A stretch of 64,000 bases of DNA from Streptomyces nojiriensis (GCF_017639205.1 NZ_CP071139.1:6819501-6883500), one strand, 5' to 3'; shown: positions 8,816-17,927, numbered from the stretch's first letter. The notes: generated by a model not told the origin, from the sequence alone. Program-made: numbers and translations.

Positions 8816-8842
8816 GGGCCGGGTCCGGAGAGGTGTGAAGCC

Positions 8843-9256
8843 ATGGCAGACCGACAGCAACCCCCGCCTCCCGAGGACGAGAACTGGGGCCCGGCGACTT
8901 CCTGGCAGGACCCGCTCCTCCCGCCGCAGTCCCCGCAGTCCCCGCCGTCCCCGCCGCCGTACCAGCCTCCCCAGGCCCCGCCCCCTCAGTGGCACGCAGG
9001 GCAACCGCGAGCGCCGGAGACGTACTTGACCGGCGCCATCCTCGTCACGCTCTTCTGCTTCCTGCCGACGGGAATCGCCGCCATCGTCTTCGCCTCGCAG
9101 GTCTCGGAGAAGTGGAAGGCGGGTGATGCCGTGGGTGCCGCCGAATCGGCACGGAAGGCGAGGCTCTGGGTGATCGTGAGTGTGGTCGCCGGTTGCCTCA
9201 TGTGGCTGCTCCTCATCGTCATCGGCCTGGCGGCCGACACGAGCACCACCACGTAG
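8843..9256 (+). CDS. CD225/dispanin family membrane protein
   Basis: This 137-aa protein has a proline/glutamine-rich cytoplasmic N-terminus (about residues 1-58) followed by two membrane segments (about 62-84 and 108-130). The first reads TGAILVTLFCFLPTGIAAIV and leads into FASQVSEKWKAGD, the signature order of the dispanin/IFITM-like CD225 domain. It starts 27 nt after the 143-aa protein gene with GGAGAGG upstream. Dispanins insert into membranes and alter bilayer properties. Next to a CHAT protease it may be a membrane-acting partner, but many actinobacterial copies have no known role. Confidence 0.85.
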   Translation: MADRQQPPPPEDENWGPATSWQDPLLPPQSPQSPPSPPPYQPPQAPPPQWHAGQPRAPETYLTGAILVTLFCFLPTGIAAIVFASQVSEKWKAGDAVGAAESARKARLWVIVSVVAGCLMWLLLIVIGLAADTSTTT

Positions 9257-9267
9257 ACGGCATCGCC

Positions 9268-9702
9268 GTGAACAGGCTGCGCCTCCTGGCCCTCCGCCTC
9301 GTTCCGCGTGCCCCCACGCCGAAGCGCGTCCGCGACGCCTGGCTCGCCGCCGGCGTTTTCGCAGCGGTCGCCGTTGTCGTGGGACGCGCGGATCCCGCAC
9401 GCCCCGGCCGGTTCCCCAGCTGCCCGTTCCGCGCTCTCACGGGCTTCGACTGCCCGGGCTGTGGCAGCCTGCGCGCTCTGTACCAGCTGCTTCACGCCCA
9501 TGTGGCGGCCGCGGCGGACTACAACCTGCTGCTGGTCGCGGTACTGCCGTGCGCCGCCTCCGTGTGGCTGCGCGTCGTCACCGGCAGGGCCACTCGGCGC
9601 ACTGCCCCTCCCTGGTGGGGGCCGCGTGCGATCCTCGTCGTGATCGCGCTGTGGACAGTGGTGCGAAATCTCCCCGTCCTCGGCGGAGCGCTGGCAGCCT
9701 GA
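9268..9702 (+). CDS. DUF2752-type small membrane protein
   Basis: This 144-aa protein has a positively charged N-terminus, a membrane segment (AAGVFAAVAVVVG), then the conserved FPSCPFRALTGFDCPGCGSLRALYQLL block and two more hydrophobic segments. The CP-x-TG-x-CPGCG-x-RA pattern is typical of DUF2752. The GTG at 9268 is preferred because upstream in-frame starts overlap most of the dispanin C-terminus; no strong ribosome site is visible, so translation may be coupled to the dispanin gene 11 nt upstream. Function unknown. DUF2752 and CD225 proteins are often neighbours in actinobacteria. Confidence 0.8.
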   Translation: MNRLRLLALRLVPRAPTPKRVRDAWLAAGVFAAVAVVVGRADPARPGRFPSCPFRALTGFDCPGCGSLRALYQLLHAHVAAAADYNLLLVAVLPCAASVWLRVVTGRATRRTAPPWWGPRAILVVIALWTVVRNLPVLGGALAA

Positions 9703-9752
9703 CGGGCGGCGTGGACGGGCGCTCCGGTGGCCTGCGGGCGGCCGGCGCCGGA

Positions 9753-11792
9753 TCAGCAGGGCGGGCGGGCGCCGCCGCGGGCCGGCAGTGGCCGGTCCGC
9801 CGAGATGATCGCCGCCTCCGGGCGCGGTACCGGGGTCCCGTCGGGCAGGAGCAGCACCGGCGGGTCCACCACGGCGCCCACGTCGGCCGCCGCGGCGCTC
9901 GCGTTCGCCGCCGTGACCCGCCCCCTGGGCTGCGGGGCCAGCACGGCCGTCTCCCGCACGTACGCCACGAAGCTCTCGAAGTCCCGCTGGTGCCGGTACG
10001 GCTCCTGGAACTCGGAGAGGGCCGGGTACCCGTCGCTCGCGAGGAGCGTGTACGAAGGGGCCGCGAGCCGGTAGCTGCGGCCGAGGTCCAGCGGGACGCC
10101 GTCGATGATGACGTCCGCGGGATCCACCCGGTCCCCGACCGGTCCCCGGGCGTCGAAGCTGTAGCGCACGTTCCGGGATACGGCGAGGGGAGCGAAGCGC
10201 AGTTCGCCGCTCTCCGCCGTCGTCCACTGCTCCTCCAGCGCGTCGTGGATCCGCTGCCCGGTCACCCACGCGCTGACGATCGGATCGCCGAACCCGATGG
10301 CCCGCCAGGCGCTGCCGAAGGTGACGGTGCCGCCCGACGCCGCGTTGAGGACGAGGTCCCCGGCGATCACCGCCTGGCCGACCCGGGGCGCCGCGGCGAC
10401 CACGGCGAGCTGGGCCGGGACGTTGGGGTGGATGTTGGCGTCGTTCTCGGGATCGGTGGGCCTGCCGCCCGCCCACAGCGCCCAGTCGGCGGCCAGGTTG
10501 CCCATGGTGCTCTCGCCCGCCGTGTTCCGGGTGCGCAGGAACGAGCCGGTCTGCCGCCCGACCGGGCTCCGGTCGCGTGCGGCCGCCTGCCCCGCCCAGT
10601 AGGTGACGACCTCCTGCAGCTCCGGATGAGGGGTGATGTCGCGGGTGTTGGGGTGGTTGGTGGACACGGTCAGCTCCCGGACCACCCGGCCGGTGAGCGG
10701 GTCGAGCCGCAGGTTGATCTCGTTGATGACCTGGCCGTAGCAGCCCGCCTCGACGAACGGGCGGGGGACGCCGTTCGGGTCGGGGACCATCATGTTGAAC
10801 CGGGTGTGCCAGTGCCCGGTGACGATCGCGTCGATGTCCGGGGAGACCCGCAGCGCGAGGTCGAGGGCCGGCCCCGAGGGGTCGGCGCCGCTGTTGAAGT
10901 CGCCTCCCGCCACCGCCCCGTCGTGCAGGCTGAGCACGATCGCGTTCACGCCCTGGCTCTTGAGCAGTGCCGCGTAGCGGTCGGCGGTGGCGACCTCGTC
11001 GAGGGTGGCGAGGCCCGGCTGGTAGGAGCCGGGGAAGCGTTCGCTGCCCACGGCGGTGAGGTGGATGAACCCGATGGGCAGCTCCCGGCCGTCGGCGGTG
11101 GGCACCCGCTCGATGTTGTAGGCGGGCAGGACCGTCGTACCGTCCTGGCCCCGGACGAGGTTGGCGCTGTAGTAGCGGAAGTCGGCGCCGTGGAAGCGCA
11201 GGCCGGAGGAGTCGGTGAAGGAGGTGTCGCGGCCCTCGACCGGGAACGGGACGCCCTGCTCCATGTGGCGCCGGAGCATGGCGGGCGACTTGTCGAACTC
11301 GTGGTTGCCGGCCGTCGCGAAGTCGAGCCCCATACGGTTGAGGGCCTCGATCGTCGGCTCGTCGGCGAAGGCCGCGGCGTCGAACTCCCAGCCGGAGAAG
11401 GCGTCTCCGGGGGTGAAGAACAGGGAGTTTGGGTGCCCCTCGCGGAGCCGTTCGAGGTGCGCGGCCATGTACGCGACGCCGCCGACGGTGTAGCTGCGGC
11501 CGCCGTTGCCGACGATGACGGAGTTGCTGCCGGGTGCGCCCTGCAGATAGCCGTGCAGGTCGGTGATGTCGAGGAGCTGGACGTCGACGTACTCGGCGGC
11601 GGTGGCGGCGTCCCGGGCATCGGCGGTGGCCCGTGCGGGGACCCCGAGCGCGAAGGTGGCCGCCACGGCCCCCATCGCGGTGAGGAAGTCCCGCCGTCCC
11701 GGTTCCCGCCGGCCCGGCTGCTGCCGCCCCGGTGCGCGCCGTGAACTCCTGGTCCGCTGCGTGGCCTTGGCCTGCGTGATCACACCCGGCAT
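9753..11792 (-). CDS. Tat-exported bifunctional 5'-nucleotidase / 2',3'-cyclic phosphodiesterase family protein
   Basis: The protein is 679 aa from the ATG at 11792; further upstream only rare starts extend the frame. It opens with a long Tat signal (GRRDFLTAMG then a hydrophobic run and ARA). The metallophosphatase core follows with DITDLHGYL, GNHEFD, SLHDGAV and GHWHTRF, which are the dinuclear-metal ligands. The C-terminal half is the 5'-nucleotidase substrate domain (TMGNLAADWAL, NAASGGTVTFG). It should act outside the cell, releasing phosphate and nucleosides. It is divergent from the peptide transporter operon and convergent with the DUF2752 gene. Confidence 0.9.
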   Translation of the reverse strand: MPGVITQAKATQRTRSSRRAPGRQQPGRREPGRRDFLTAMGAVAATFALGVPARATADARDAATAAEYVDVQLLDITDLHGYLQGAPGSNSVIVGNGGRSYTVGGVAYMAAHLERLREGHPNSLFFTPGDAFSGWEFDAAAFADEPTIEALNRMGLDFATAGNHEFDKSPAMLRRHMEQGVPFPVEGRDTSFTDSSGLRFHGADFRYYSANLVRGQDGTTVLPAYNIERVPTADGRELPIGFIHLTAVGSERFPGSYQPGLATLDEVATADRYAALLKSQGVNAIVLSLHDGAVAGGDFNSGADPSGPALDLALRVSPDIDAIVTGHWHTRFNMMVPDPNGVPRPFVEAGCYGQVINEINLRLDPLTGRVVRELTVSTNHPNTRDITPHPELQEVVTYWAGQAAARDRSPVGRQTGSFLRTRNTAGESTMGNLAADWALWAGGRPTDPENDANIHPNVPAQLAVVAAAPRVGQAVIAGDLVLNAASGGTVTFGSAWRAIGFGDPIVSAWVTGQRIHDALEEQWTTAESGELRFAPLAVSRNVRYSFDARGPVGDRVDPADVIIDGVPLDLGRSYRLAAPSYTLLASDGYPALSEFQEPYRHQRDFESFVAYVRETAVLAPQPRGRVTAANASAAAADVGAVVDPPVLLLPDGTPVPRPEAAIISADRPLPARGGARPPC

Positions 11793-11886
11793 GTTCCCGT
11801 CCGCCGGGCCGGCTGTCGTGCCGACGCGCCGACCGGCGCTTTGGACACGGCTGGATAACGGCGGTACCAACCCCTTGTCAGTGCAA

Positions 11887-11920
11887 TTTCACATTACTAT
11901 GTTACCGGTCACATCCTAGA
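11887..11920. promoter_or_regulatory. AT-rich regulatory region before the oligopeptide transporter
   Basis: AATTTCACATTACTATG (11885-11901) resembles the reverse-strand half of the 22100-22127 site (AATGTCACCATTACTAGG). The near-palindrome GTTACCGGTCAC lies at 11901-11912. Both are in the divergent region between the nucleotidase and the transporter. These could be operators of the GntR regulator at 5492 or of another regulator; support is motif similarity only. Confidence 0.35.
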
Positions 11921-11944
11921 GCGCGGCCCTTCACTGGAGTGACC

Positions 11945-13687
11945 ATGACCAAGCGCACCCAACTCGCCCTCGCCACCGCCCTGGTGGCGGCTCTCGCACT
12001 CGGCGCCTCGGGCTGCTCCGACACCAAGAAGGGCAAGGACGGCGCCACCGGGGTGAACCCCGCCGCAGCCAACGACGGCAAGATCCTCGGCGGGACCCCG
12101 GTCAAGGGCGGCACCCTCACGGTCCTGTCCAACCAGGACTTCGCGCACCTCGACCCCGCCCGCAACTGGACCATGCCGACCATGGACTTCGGCACCCGGC
12201 TGCTCTACCGCACGCTCGTCACCTTCAAGGCCGAGCCCGGCAAGGCCGGCAGCGAGCTGGTCCCCGACCTCGCCACCGACCTCGGCACCCCCTCCAACGG
12301 CGGCCGCACCTGGACCTTCACCCTCAAGGAGGGCGTGAAGTACGAGGACGGCACGCCGGTCAAGGCCCAGGACGTCAAGTACAACGTCGAGCGCTCCTTC
12401 AGCCCCGACCTCACCGGCGGCCCCGACTACGCCGCCCAGTACCTGGCCGGGACCGAGGGCTACAAGGGCCCGCTCCAGGGGCAGCACCTGGACTCCGTCA
12501 AGACGCCCGACGACCGCACGATCGTCTTCGAACTGAAGCGCCCGGTCGCCGAGTTCTCCGCGACCGCCACGCTGCCGACCTTCGCCCCCGTGCCCCCGTC
12601 CCAGGAGAAGGGCACCCAGTACGACGCCCGCCCGTTCTCCTCCGGCCCGTACAAGATCGAGTCGTACGACCGGGACAAGAAGCTGGTCCTGGTCCGCAAC
12701 GAGCACTGGGACCCGGGGACCGACACCGTCCGCAAGGCCTACCCGGACCGCTTCGTGGTGGTCATGGGCCTCAAGGGCGGCCAGATCGACGACCGGATCA
12801 TCGCCGGCGAAGGCGCCGACGCCTCCACCGTCCAGTACGCCGACATGCGCCCCGAAAGCGCCCCCAAGGTGCTCCCCAAGCCCGACATCAAGGCCCGGCT
12901 GCTCGCCGAGTCCCAGGGCTGCACGGAAATGCTGCACCTGAACAACTCCCGCGCCCCCTTCGACGACCCGAAGGTCCGCGAGGCCATGCAGTACGCCGTC
13001 GACAAGGAGGCCGTCATCACCGCGGGCGGCGGCCCGGCCCTCAACGAGATCGCCACCGCCTACCTGCCCCCGGCCCTCTCCGGCGGCAAGCAGGCCGACG
13101 TCCTGAAGATCGCCCCGGCCGGTGACCCGGCCAAGGCCAAGGAACTCCTCAAGGCCGCCGGCAAGGAGACCCTGAAGGTGTCCCTCGCCGTCTCCACCGG
13201 CGACAAGGGCAAGGCCGAGGCCATCCAGCAGGGCCTGTCCCGCGCCGGCATCGAGGTCGTCATCGACACCGTCGACCCGGGCGCCTACTACGACGTCATC
13301 GGCGACCTCTCCACCACCCCCGACATGACCCTCACCGGCTGGTGCCCCGACTATCCCTCCGGCTCCACCTGGATCCCGTTCGTCTTCGACGGCCGCACCA
13401 TCAAGGAGAAGGGCAACCAGGGCAACTACAGCCAGTTCCGCGACGAGGCGACCATGAAGCGGATCGACGAGATCAACGCCATGGCCGACGCCAAGGAGGC
13501 CAACCAGGCCTGGATCGACCTCGACGCCGCCCTGATGGCCAAGTCCCCGAACGTCCCGCTCCTCCTGGAGCGCAAGCCGCTCCTCGTCGGCACCAACATC
13601 GCTGGCGCCTTCGGCCACCCGGTGTGGACGGGCACCATCGACTACGGGACCGTCGGCCTCAAGGACCCCTCGAAGAGCCAGGGCTGA
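11945..13687 (+). CDS. Oligopeptide/dipeptide ABC transporter substrate-binding lipoprotein (family 5)
   Basis: This 580-aa lipoprotein has a signal peptide ending at the lipobox ALGASGC (Cys about residue 24). The mature part has the family-5 binding-protein pattern: KGGTLTVL near the start, the FTLKEGVKYEDGTPVKAQDVKYNVER block, and PYKIESYDRDKKLVLVRNEHW. ATG 11945 is chosen over GTG 11939 because GGAG (11936-11939) would overlap the GTG. It captures peptides outside the membrane for the two permeases and two ATPases that follow at 13711-17802. Whether it prefers short peptides or other substrates cannot be read from sequence. Confidence 0.92.
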   Translation: MTKRTQLALATALVAALALGASGCSDTKKGKDGATGVNPAAANDGKILGGTPVKGGTLTVLSNQDFAHLDPARNWTMPTMDFGTRLLYRTLVTFKAEPGKAGSELVPDLATDLGTPSNGGRTWTFTLKEGVKYEDGTPVKAQDVKYNVERSFSPDLTGGPDYAAQYLAGTEGYKGPLQGQHLDSVKTPDDRTIVFELKRPVAEFSATATLPTFAPVPPSQEKGTQYDARPFSSGPYKIESYDRDKKLVLVRNEHWDPGTDTVRKAYPDRFVVVMGLKGGQIDDRIIAGEGADASTVQYADMRPESAPKVLPKPDIKARLLAESQGCTEMLHLNNSRAPFDDPKVREAMQYAVDKEAVITAGGGPALNEIATAYLPPALSGGKQADVLKIAPAGDPAKAKELLKAAGKETLKVSLAVSTGDKGKAEAIQQGLSRAGIEVVIDTVDPGAYYDVIGDLSTTPDMTLTGWCPDYPSGSTWIPFVFDGRTIKEKGNQGNYSQFRDEATMKRIDEINAMADAKEANQAWIDLDAALMAKSPNVPLLLERKPLLVGTNIAGAFGHPVWTGTIDYGTVGLKDPSKSQG

Positions 13688-13710
13688 GGGCCCGAAGGAT
13701 CCCCGCAGCC

Positions 13711-14706
13711 ATGACCACCACAGCACCGGTCCCGGACGGCCGGGCCCCCCTGGCCCCCGACGGCACCGCGGCCCCGGACGCCGCCGCGGTCCGGCCCGCG
13801 GCGGCGCCCGGCAGCAGCCCCTGGCAGCTCGCCCGGCGGGAACTCCGCGGCCGCCCCGCCGTCCGCGTCAGCCTCTGCGTCGTCCTCCTCTTCGTCCTCA
13901 TGGCCGTGAGCGCCCCCTGGCTGGGCGCCCTCGGCGGCTGGTCCCCGAACGAGTTCGACAAGACCGCCATCGACCCCTACCTCGGGGGACAGCCGCTCGG
14001 CACCCTCGGCGGGATCAGCCCCGAGCACTGGCTCGGAGTCGAACCCGTCACCGGCCGCGACCTGTTCGCCCGCGTGATCAACGGCGCGCAGGTCTCCCTC
14101 CTGATCGCCTTCGCCGCCACCGCCATCGTGGTGGTCGCCGGCACCGCCGCCGGGATCGCCGCCGGCTACTTCGGCGGCCGCACCGACACGATCCTGTCCC
14201 GGCTCATGGACCTGACCATGTCCTTCCCCTCGCTGATCTTCATGATCGCGATGCTGTCCGTGGCCAAGGACGTCAACCGGATCGCCCTGATGACCACCGT
14301 CATCGGGGTCTTCGGCTGGCCCGGCGTCGCCCGCGTGGTCCGCGGCCAGACCCTCTCCCTCAAACACCGCGAGTACGTCGACGCCGCCCGCGTGGGCGGC
14401 TCCGGCCCCTGGCGGATCCTGACCCGCGACATCCTCCCGGGCGTCTCGGGCCCGGTCATCGCCTACACCACCCTGCTGATCCCCGGAATGATCAGCACCG
14501 AGGCCGCCCTCAGCTACCTCGGCGTCGGCGTCCGCCCGCCCACCCCCTCCTGGGGCCAGATGATCGCCGAGTCCGTGGCCTACTACGAGACCGACCCCAT
14601 GTACTTCGTCATCCCCAGCGTCTTCCTCTTCCTCGCCGTACTCGCCTTCACCCTGCTCGGCGACGCCCTGCGCGACATCCTCGACCCGAGGGGCGGCCGC
14701 AGTTGA
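13711..14706 (+). CDS. Peptide ABC transporter permease (DppC/OppC-like)
   Basis: This 331-aa inner-membrane permease has an alanine/proline-rich N-terminal tail (about 40 residues), one leading membrane helix, a periplasmic-facing loop (GVEPVTGRDLFARVINGAQVS) and the BPD-transp core. The cytoplasmic EAA-type loop is EYVDAARVGGSGPWRILTRDILP, which docks onto the ATPases. The GVEPVTGRDLF motif is typical of the DppC branch. It starts 23 nt after the binding protein gene and its stop overlaps the TTG start of the next permease. Confidence 0.92.
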   Translation: MTTTAPVPDGRAPLAPDGTAAPDAAAVRPAAAPGSSPWQLARRELRGRPAVRVSLCVVLLFVLMAVSAPWLGALGGWSPNEFDKTAIDPYLGGQPLGTLGGISPEHWLGVEPVTGRDLFARVINGAQVSLLIAFAATAIVVVAGTAAGIAAGYFGGRTDTILSRLMDLTMSFPSLIFMIAMLSVAKDVNRIALMTTVIGVFGWPGVARVVRGQTLSLKHREYVDAARVGGSGPWRILTRDILPGVSGPVIAYTTLLIPGMISTEAALSYLGVGVRPPTPSWGQMIAESVAYYETDPMYFVIPSVFLFLAVLAFTLLGDALRDILDPRGGRS

Positions 14707-15689
14707 TCCTCTACCTCGGCCGCCGGCTGCTCGCCCTCGCCGGCGTGCTCCTCGCCATCGCCGCCGTCACCTTCCTCATCTTCTACGTCCTGCCCGCCGA
14801 CCCGGCCGCGGCCGCCTGCGGCAAGACCTGCAGCGCCGAACGCCTGGCCGACGTACGCACGTACCTGGGCCTCGACCAGCCCCTGTGGCGGCAGTTCACC
14901 GACTTCCTCACCGGCATCTTCACCGGCCGCACCCTGGGCACCGGCCAGTACGCCGTCGCCTGCGACTTCCCCTGCCTCGGCTACAGCTACGAGAACTCGC
15001 TGCCCGTGTGGGACCTGCTGATGGACCGGCTCCCGGTCTCCGCCTCCCTCGCCGTCGGCGCCGCCGCGCTGTGGCTGCTCCTCGGCCTCGGCGCCGGGGT
15101 CACCGCCGCCCTGCGCAAGGACACCGCCACCGACAAGGCCCTGATGGTCGGCGCCGTCGCCGCCGCCTCCCTGCCCGTGTACTTCACCTCCGTGATGCTC
15201 ATCTACGGCGTCATCCGCGTCGCCGGCCTCCTGCCCTACCCCACCTACCAGGCCTTCACCGACGACCCGCTCGCCTGGGCCTCGAACCTGACCCTGCCCT
15301 GGATCGCGCTCGCCCTGCTCTACGCCGCCATGTACGCGCGCCAGAGCCGCGGCTCGATGATCGAGGCGATGGCCGAGCCGTACATCCGTACCGCCCGCGC
15401 CAAGGGCATGCCCGAGCGCACGGTCGTCGTCAAACACGGGCTGCGCTCCGGCATGACCCCGATCCTCACCATCTTCGGCATGGACCTCGGCGGACTGCTC
15501 GCCGGAGCCGTCATCACCGAGTCCATCTTCGGACTCCCCGGCATCGGGCGGCTGTTCTACGGCGCCCTGGTCAACTCCGACCAGCCCGTGGTCCTCGGCG
15601 TCACCCTGCTCGCCGCCTTCTTCATCGTCGTCGCCAACCTCCTCGTCGACCTCCTGTACGCCGTCATCGACCCGAGAGTGAGGTACTGA
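14703..15689 (+). CDS. Peptide ABC transporter permease (DppB/OppB-like)
   Basis: This 328-aa permease begins at a TTG that overlaps the upstream TGA (TTGA), a coupled start. The first segment ILYLGRRLLALAGVLLAIAAVTFLIFYVLPADPA is the characteristic DppB N-terminal helix. The EAA loop EAMAEPYIRTARAKGMPERTVVVKHGLR precedes ITESIFGLPGIGRL, the conserved end motif of this branch. A cysteine-containing extracellular insert (CGKTCS ... CDFPCLG) between the first helices is unusual and could form disulfides. The order C before B is inverted relative to the usual dpp layout. Confidence 0.92.
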   Translation: MILYLGRRLLALAGVLLAIAAVTFLIFYVLPADPAAAACGKTCSAERLADVRTYLGLDQPLWRQFTDFLTGIFTGRTLGTGQYAVACDFPCLGYSYENSLPVWDLLMDRLPVSASLAVGAAALWLLLGLGAGVTAALRKDTATDKALMVGAVAAASLPVYFTSVMLIYGVIRVAGLLPYPTYQAFTDDPLAWASNLTLPWIALALLYAAMYARQSRGSMIEAMAEPYIRTARAKGMPERTVVVKHGLRSGMTPILTIFGMDLGGLLAGAVITESIFGLPGIGRLFYGALVNSDQPVVLGVTLLAAFFIVVANLLVDLLYAVIDPRVRY

Positions 15690-16750
15690 TGGCCGAGGCC
15701 GCTCCGCTTCTCGCCGTACGCGACCTGCGCGTCACCTTCACCACCGGGCGCGGGACCGTCCGGGCCGTCGACTCGATCGGCTTCACCGTCGAGGCCGGAC
15801 GCACTCTCGGCATCGTCGGCGAGTCCGGCTCCGGCAAGTCCGTCACCTCGCTCGCCGTCATGGGCCTGCACCGCGGCCCGGTCGAGGTCGGCGGATCCGT
15901 CGCCCTCGCCGGACGGGAGCTGACCGGGCTGCCGGAACGGGAACTGGCCAAGGTCCGGGGCCGCCGGATGGCCATGATCTTCCAGGACCCGCTCTCCAGC
16001 CTCCACCCCTACTACACGGTCGGCGAGCAGATCGCCGAGCACTACCGCGTGCACTTCAAGGCCGGCCGGGCCGCCGCCCGCAAACGCGCCGTCGACATGC
16101 TCGGCGAGGTCGGCATCCCGGAGCCGGGCCGGCGCGCCGGGGAGTACCCGCACCAGTTCTCCGGCGGCATGCGCCAGCGCGCCATGATCGCCATGGCCCT
16201 GGCCTGCGAGCCCGACCTGCTGATCGCCGACGAGCCGACCACCGCCCTGGACGTCACCGTGCAGGCGCAGATCCTGGAACTGATCGCCCGGCTCCAGCAG
16301 GACCGCGGACTCGGCGTCGTGATGATCACCCACGATCTGGGCGTCGTCGCCCGCGTCGCCCACGAGGTGCTCGTCATGTACGGCGGCCGGGCCGCCGAAC
16401 AGGCCCCGGCGGACGAGCTGTTCGCCGACCCCGCCCACCCCTACACCCGGGGCCTGCTCGACTCGCTGCCCCGCCTCGACACCGCCGACGACGTCCCCCT
16501 GCCCTTCATCCCCGGCTCCCCGCCCTCCCTGCTCGCGCCCGCCCCCGGCTGCGCCTTCGCCCCGCGCTGCCCCGTGGCCGCCGCCGGCCCGGACGACCGC
16601 AGGGCGCGCTGCTCGGGCGAGCGGCCCGAACCCGCCCCGTACGGAACGCGGGGGCGGCTGGCCGCGTGCCATTTCGCGGGATCCGCCGCGACCTCACCGG
16701 GCGGCTCCGCGCCCGGGTTCCCTTCGACCGCCCCGGGGGTGTCCCGATGA
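15689..16750 (+). CDS. Peptide ABC transporter ATP-binding protein (DppD/OppD-like)
   Basis: This 353-aa ATPase has Walker A GESGSGKS, ABC signature FSGGMRQR, Walker B LLIADEP and the H-loop TH in VVMITHDLG. The C-terminal oligopeptide extension is cysteine-rich (APGCAFAPRCPVA), which in relatives can bind an Fe-S cluster. The ATG overlaps the upstream TGA as TGATG. It pairs with the next ATPase to energise the DppB/C pore. The stop overlaps the next ATG as ATGA. Confidence 0.93.
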   Translation: MAEAAPLLAVRDLRVTFTTGRGTVRAVDSIGFTVEAGRTLGIVGESGSGKSVTSLAVMGLHRGPVEVGGSVALAGRELTGLPERELAKVRGRRMAMIFQDPLSSLHPYYTVGEQIAEHYRVHFKAGRAAARKRAVDMLGEVGIPEPGRRAGEYPHQFSGGMRQRAMIAMALACEPDLLIADEPTTALDVTVQAQILELIARLQQDRGLGVVMITHDLGVVARVAHEVLVMYGGRAAEQAPADELFADPAHPYTRGLLDSLPRLDTADDVPLPFIPGSPPSLLAPAPGCAFAPRCPVAAAGPDDRRARCSGERPEPAPYGTRGRLAACHFAGSAATSPGGSAPGFPSTAPGVSR

Positions 16751-17802
16751 CCGTCGGAGCCGATCCTTCCGCGAACGCCGCAGCCCAGGGCGCGGCCCGG
16801 GCCGCAGCCGGGGCCACCGCAGGGCCCGACCCGGCCGCACCGCTGCTGTCCGTACAGGACCTCACCATGACCTTCCCCGGCCGACGATCCGTGACCGGGC
16901 GCCGGGGGGCGCCCGTGCGCGCCGTGGACGGGGTGTCCTTCGACCTGGCCGCCGGCCGGACCCTGGGCCTGGTCGGGGAGTCGGGCTGCGGGAAGTCCAC
17001 CACCGGCCGGATGCTGGTGCGGCTGCTGGAGCCCACCTCGGGCCGGGTCGCCTTCGAGGGCAGGGACATCAGCCGCCTCTCCCCGTCCGCCATGCGCCCG
17101 CTGCGCAAGCACATCCAGATGGTCTTCCAGGACCCGCACTCGTCCCTCAACCCCCGCCAGACCGTGGCCCGGATCATCTCGGACCCGCTGCTGGTGCAGG
17201 GCTGGAGCGCGGGGGACGCACGCCGCCGCGCCGCCGAGCTGATGGAGCTCGTCGGCCTGATCCCCGAGCACGTCGACCGCTACCCGCACGAGTTCTCCGG
17301 CGGCCAGGCCCAGCGCATCGGCATCGCCCGCGCGCTGTCCACCAGCCCCCGGCTGATCGTCGCCGACGAACCGGTCTCCGCGCTGGACGTCTCCGTCCAG
17401 GCCCAGATCGTCAACCTGATGGAACGGCTGCGCGCGGAGCTCGGCCTCGCCTACGTGTTCATCGCGCACGACCTGTCGGTGGTCAAACGGGTCAGCGACC
17501 GGGTCGCCGTCATGTACCTCGGCAGGATCGTCGAGATCGGGGACAAGAAGTCCCTCTACGAGGACCCGCAGCACCCGTACACCCGGGCGCTGCTGTCCGC
17601 CGTACCGCTGCCCGACCCGGCGGCGGAGCGGCGGCGGGAGCGGATCGTGCTGCTCGGCGACCCGCCGAGCCCGGCCGCTCCACCTCCGGGCTGCACCTTC
17701 CACCCGCGCTGCCCCAAGGCGCAGCAGATCTGCCGCACCGACCGCCCGCTGCTGCGACCCGCCGCCTCCCGCGAGGTGGCCTGCCACTTCCCTGGTGACT
17801 GA
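16747..17802 (+). CDS. Peptide ABC transporter ATP-binding protein (DppF/OppF-like)
   Basis: This 351-aa ATPase follows an alanine-rich N-terminal leader of about 35 residues. Walker A is GESGCGKS, signature FSGGQAQR, Walker B LIVADEP and H-loop IAHDLSVV. The C-terminus carries the oligopeptide-type cysteine motif (PPGCTFHPRCPKA ... C). It overlaps the previous ATPase gene by 4 nt and is the last gene of the transporter operon; a hairpin terminator follows at 17831-17857. Confidence 0.93.
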   Translation: MTVGADPSANAAAQGAARAAAGATAGPDPAAPLLSVQDLTMTFPGRRSVTGRRGAPVRAVDGVSFDLAAGRTLGLVGESGCGKSTTGRMLVRLLEPTSGRVAFEGRDISRLSPSAMRPLRKHIQMVFQDPHSSLNPRQTVARIISDPLLVQGWSAGDARRRAAELMELVGLIPEHVDRYPHEFSGGQAQRIGIARALSTSPRLIVADEPVSALDVSVQAQIVNLMERLRAELGLAYVFIAHDLSVVKRVSDRVAVMYLGRIVEIGDKKSLYEDPQHPYTRALLSAVPLPDPAAERRRERIVLLGDPPSPAAPPPGCTFHPRCPKAQQICRTDRPLLRPAASREVACHFPGD

Positions 17803-17830
17803 CGGGGACCCACGGGAAGAAGAGGAGGGG

Positions 17831-17857
17831 CCCGGCGCCGACGCCATCGGTGCCGGG
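17831..17857 (+). terminator. Terminator of the peptide transporter operon
   Basis: An 11-bp stem (left arm CCCGGCGCCGA, right arm TCGGTGCCGGG with one G-T pair) encloses a 5-nt loop, 29 nt after the last ATPase stop. A short pyrimidine-rich tail follows. This separates the transporter from the ESX-like genes. Confidence 0.7.
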
Positions 17858-17927
17858 TCCGTCCGTTTCCCGGGTGTTCGCGCAGCGTCCCGTAACATCA
17901 TTCACCGCAAATGATCTAGGGGCGGAC

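Noticed and set aside
9180..11744. 854-codon plus-strand frame across DUF2752 and nucleotidase genes
   Set aside because: No domain, no start signal; overlaps genes with clear motifs.
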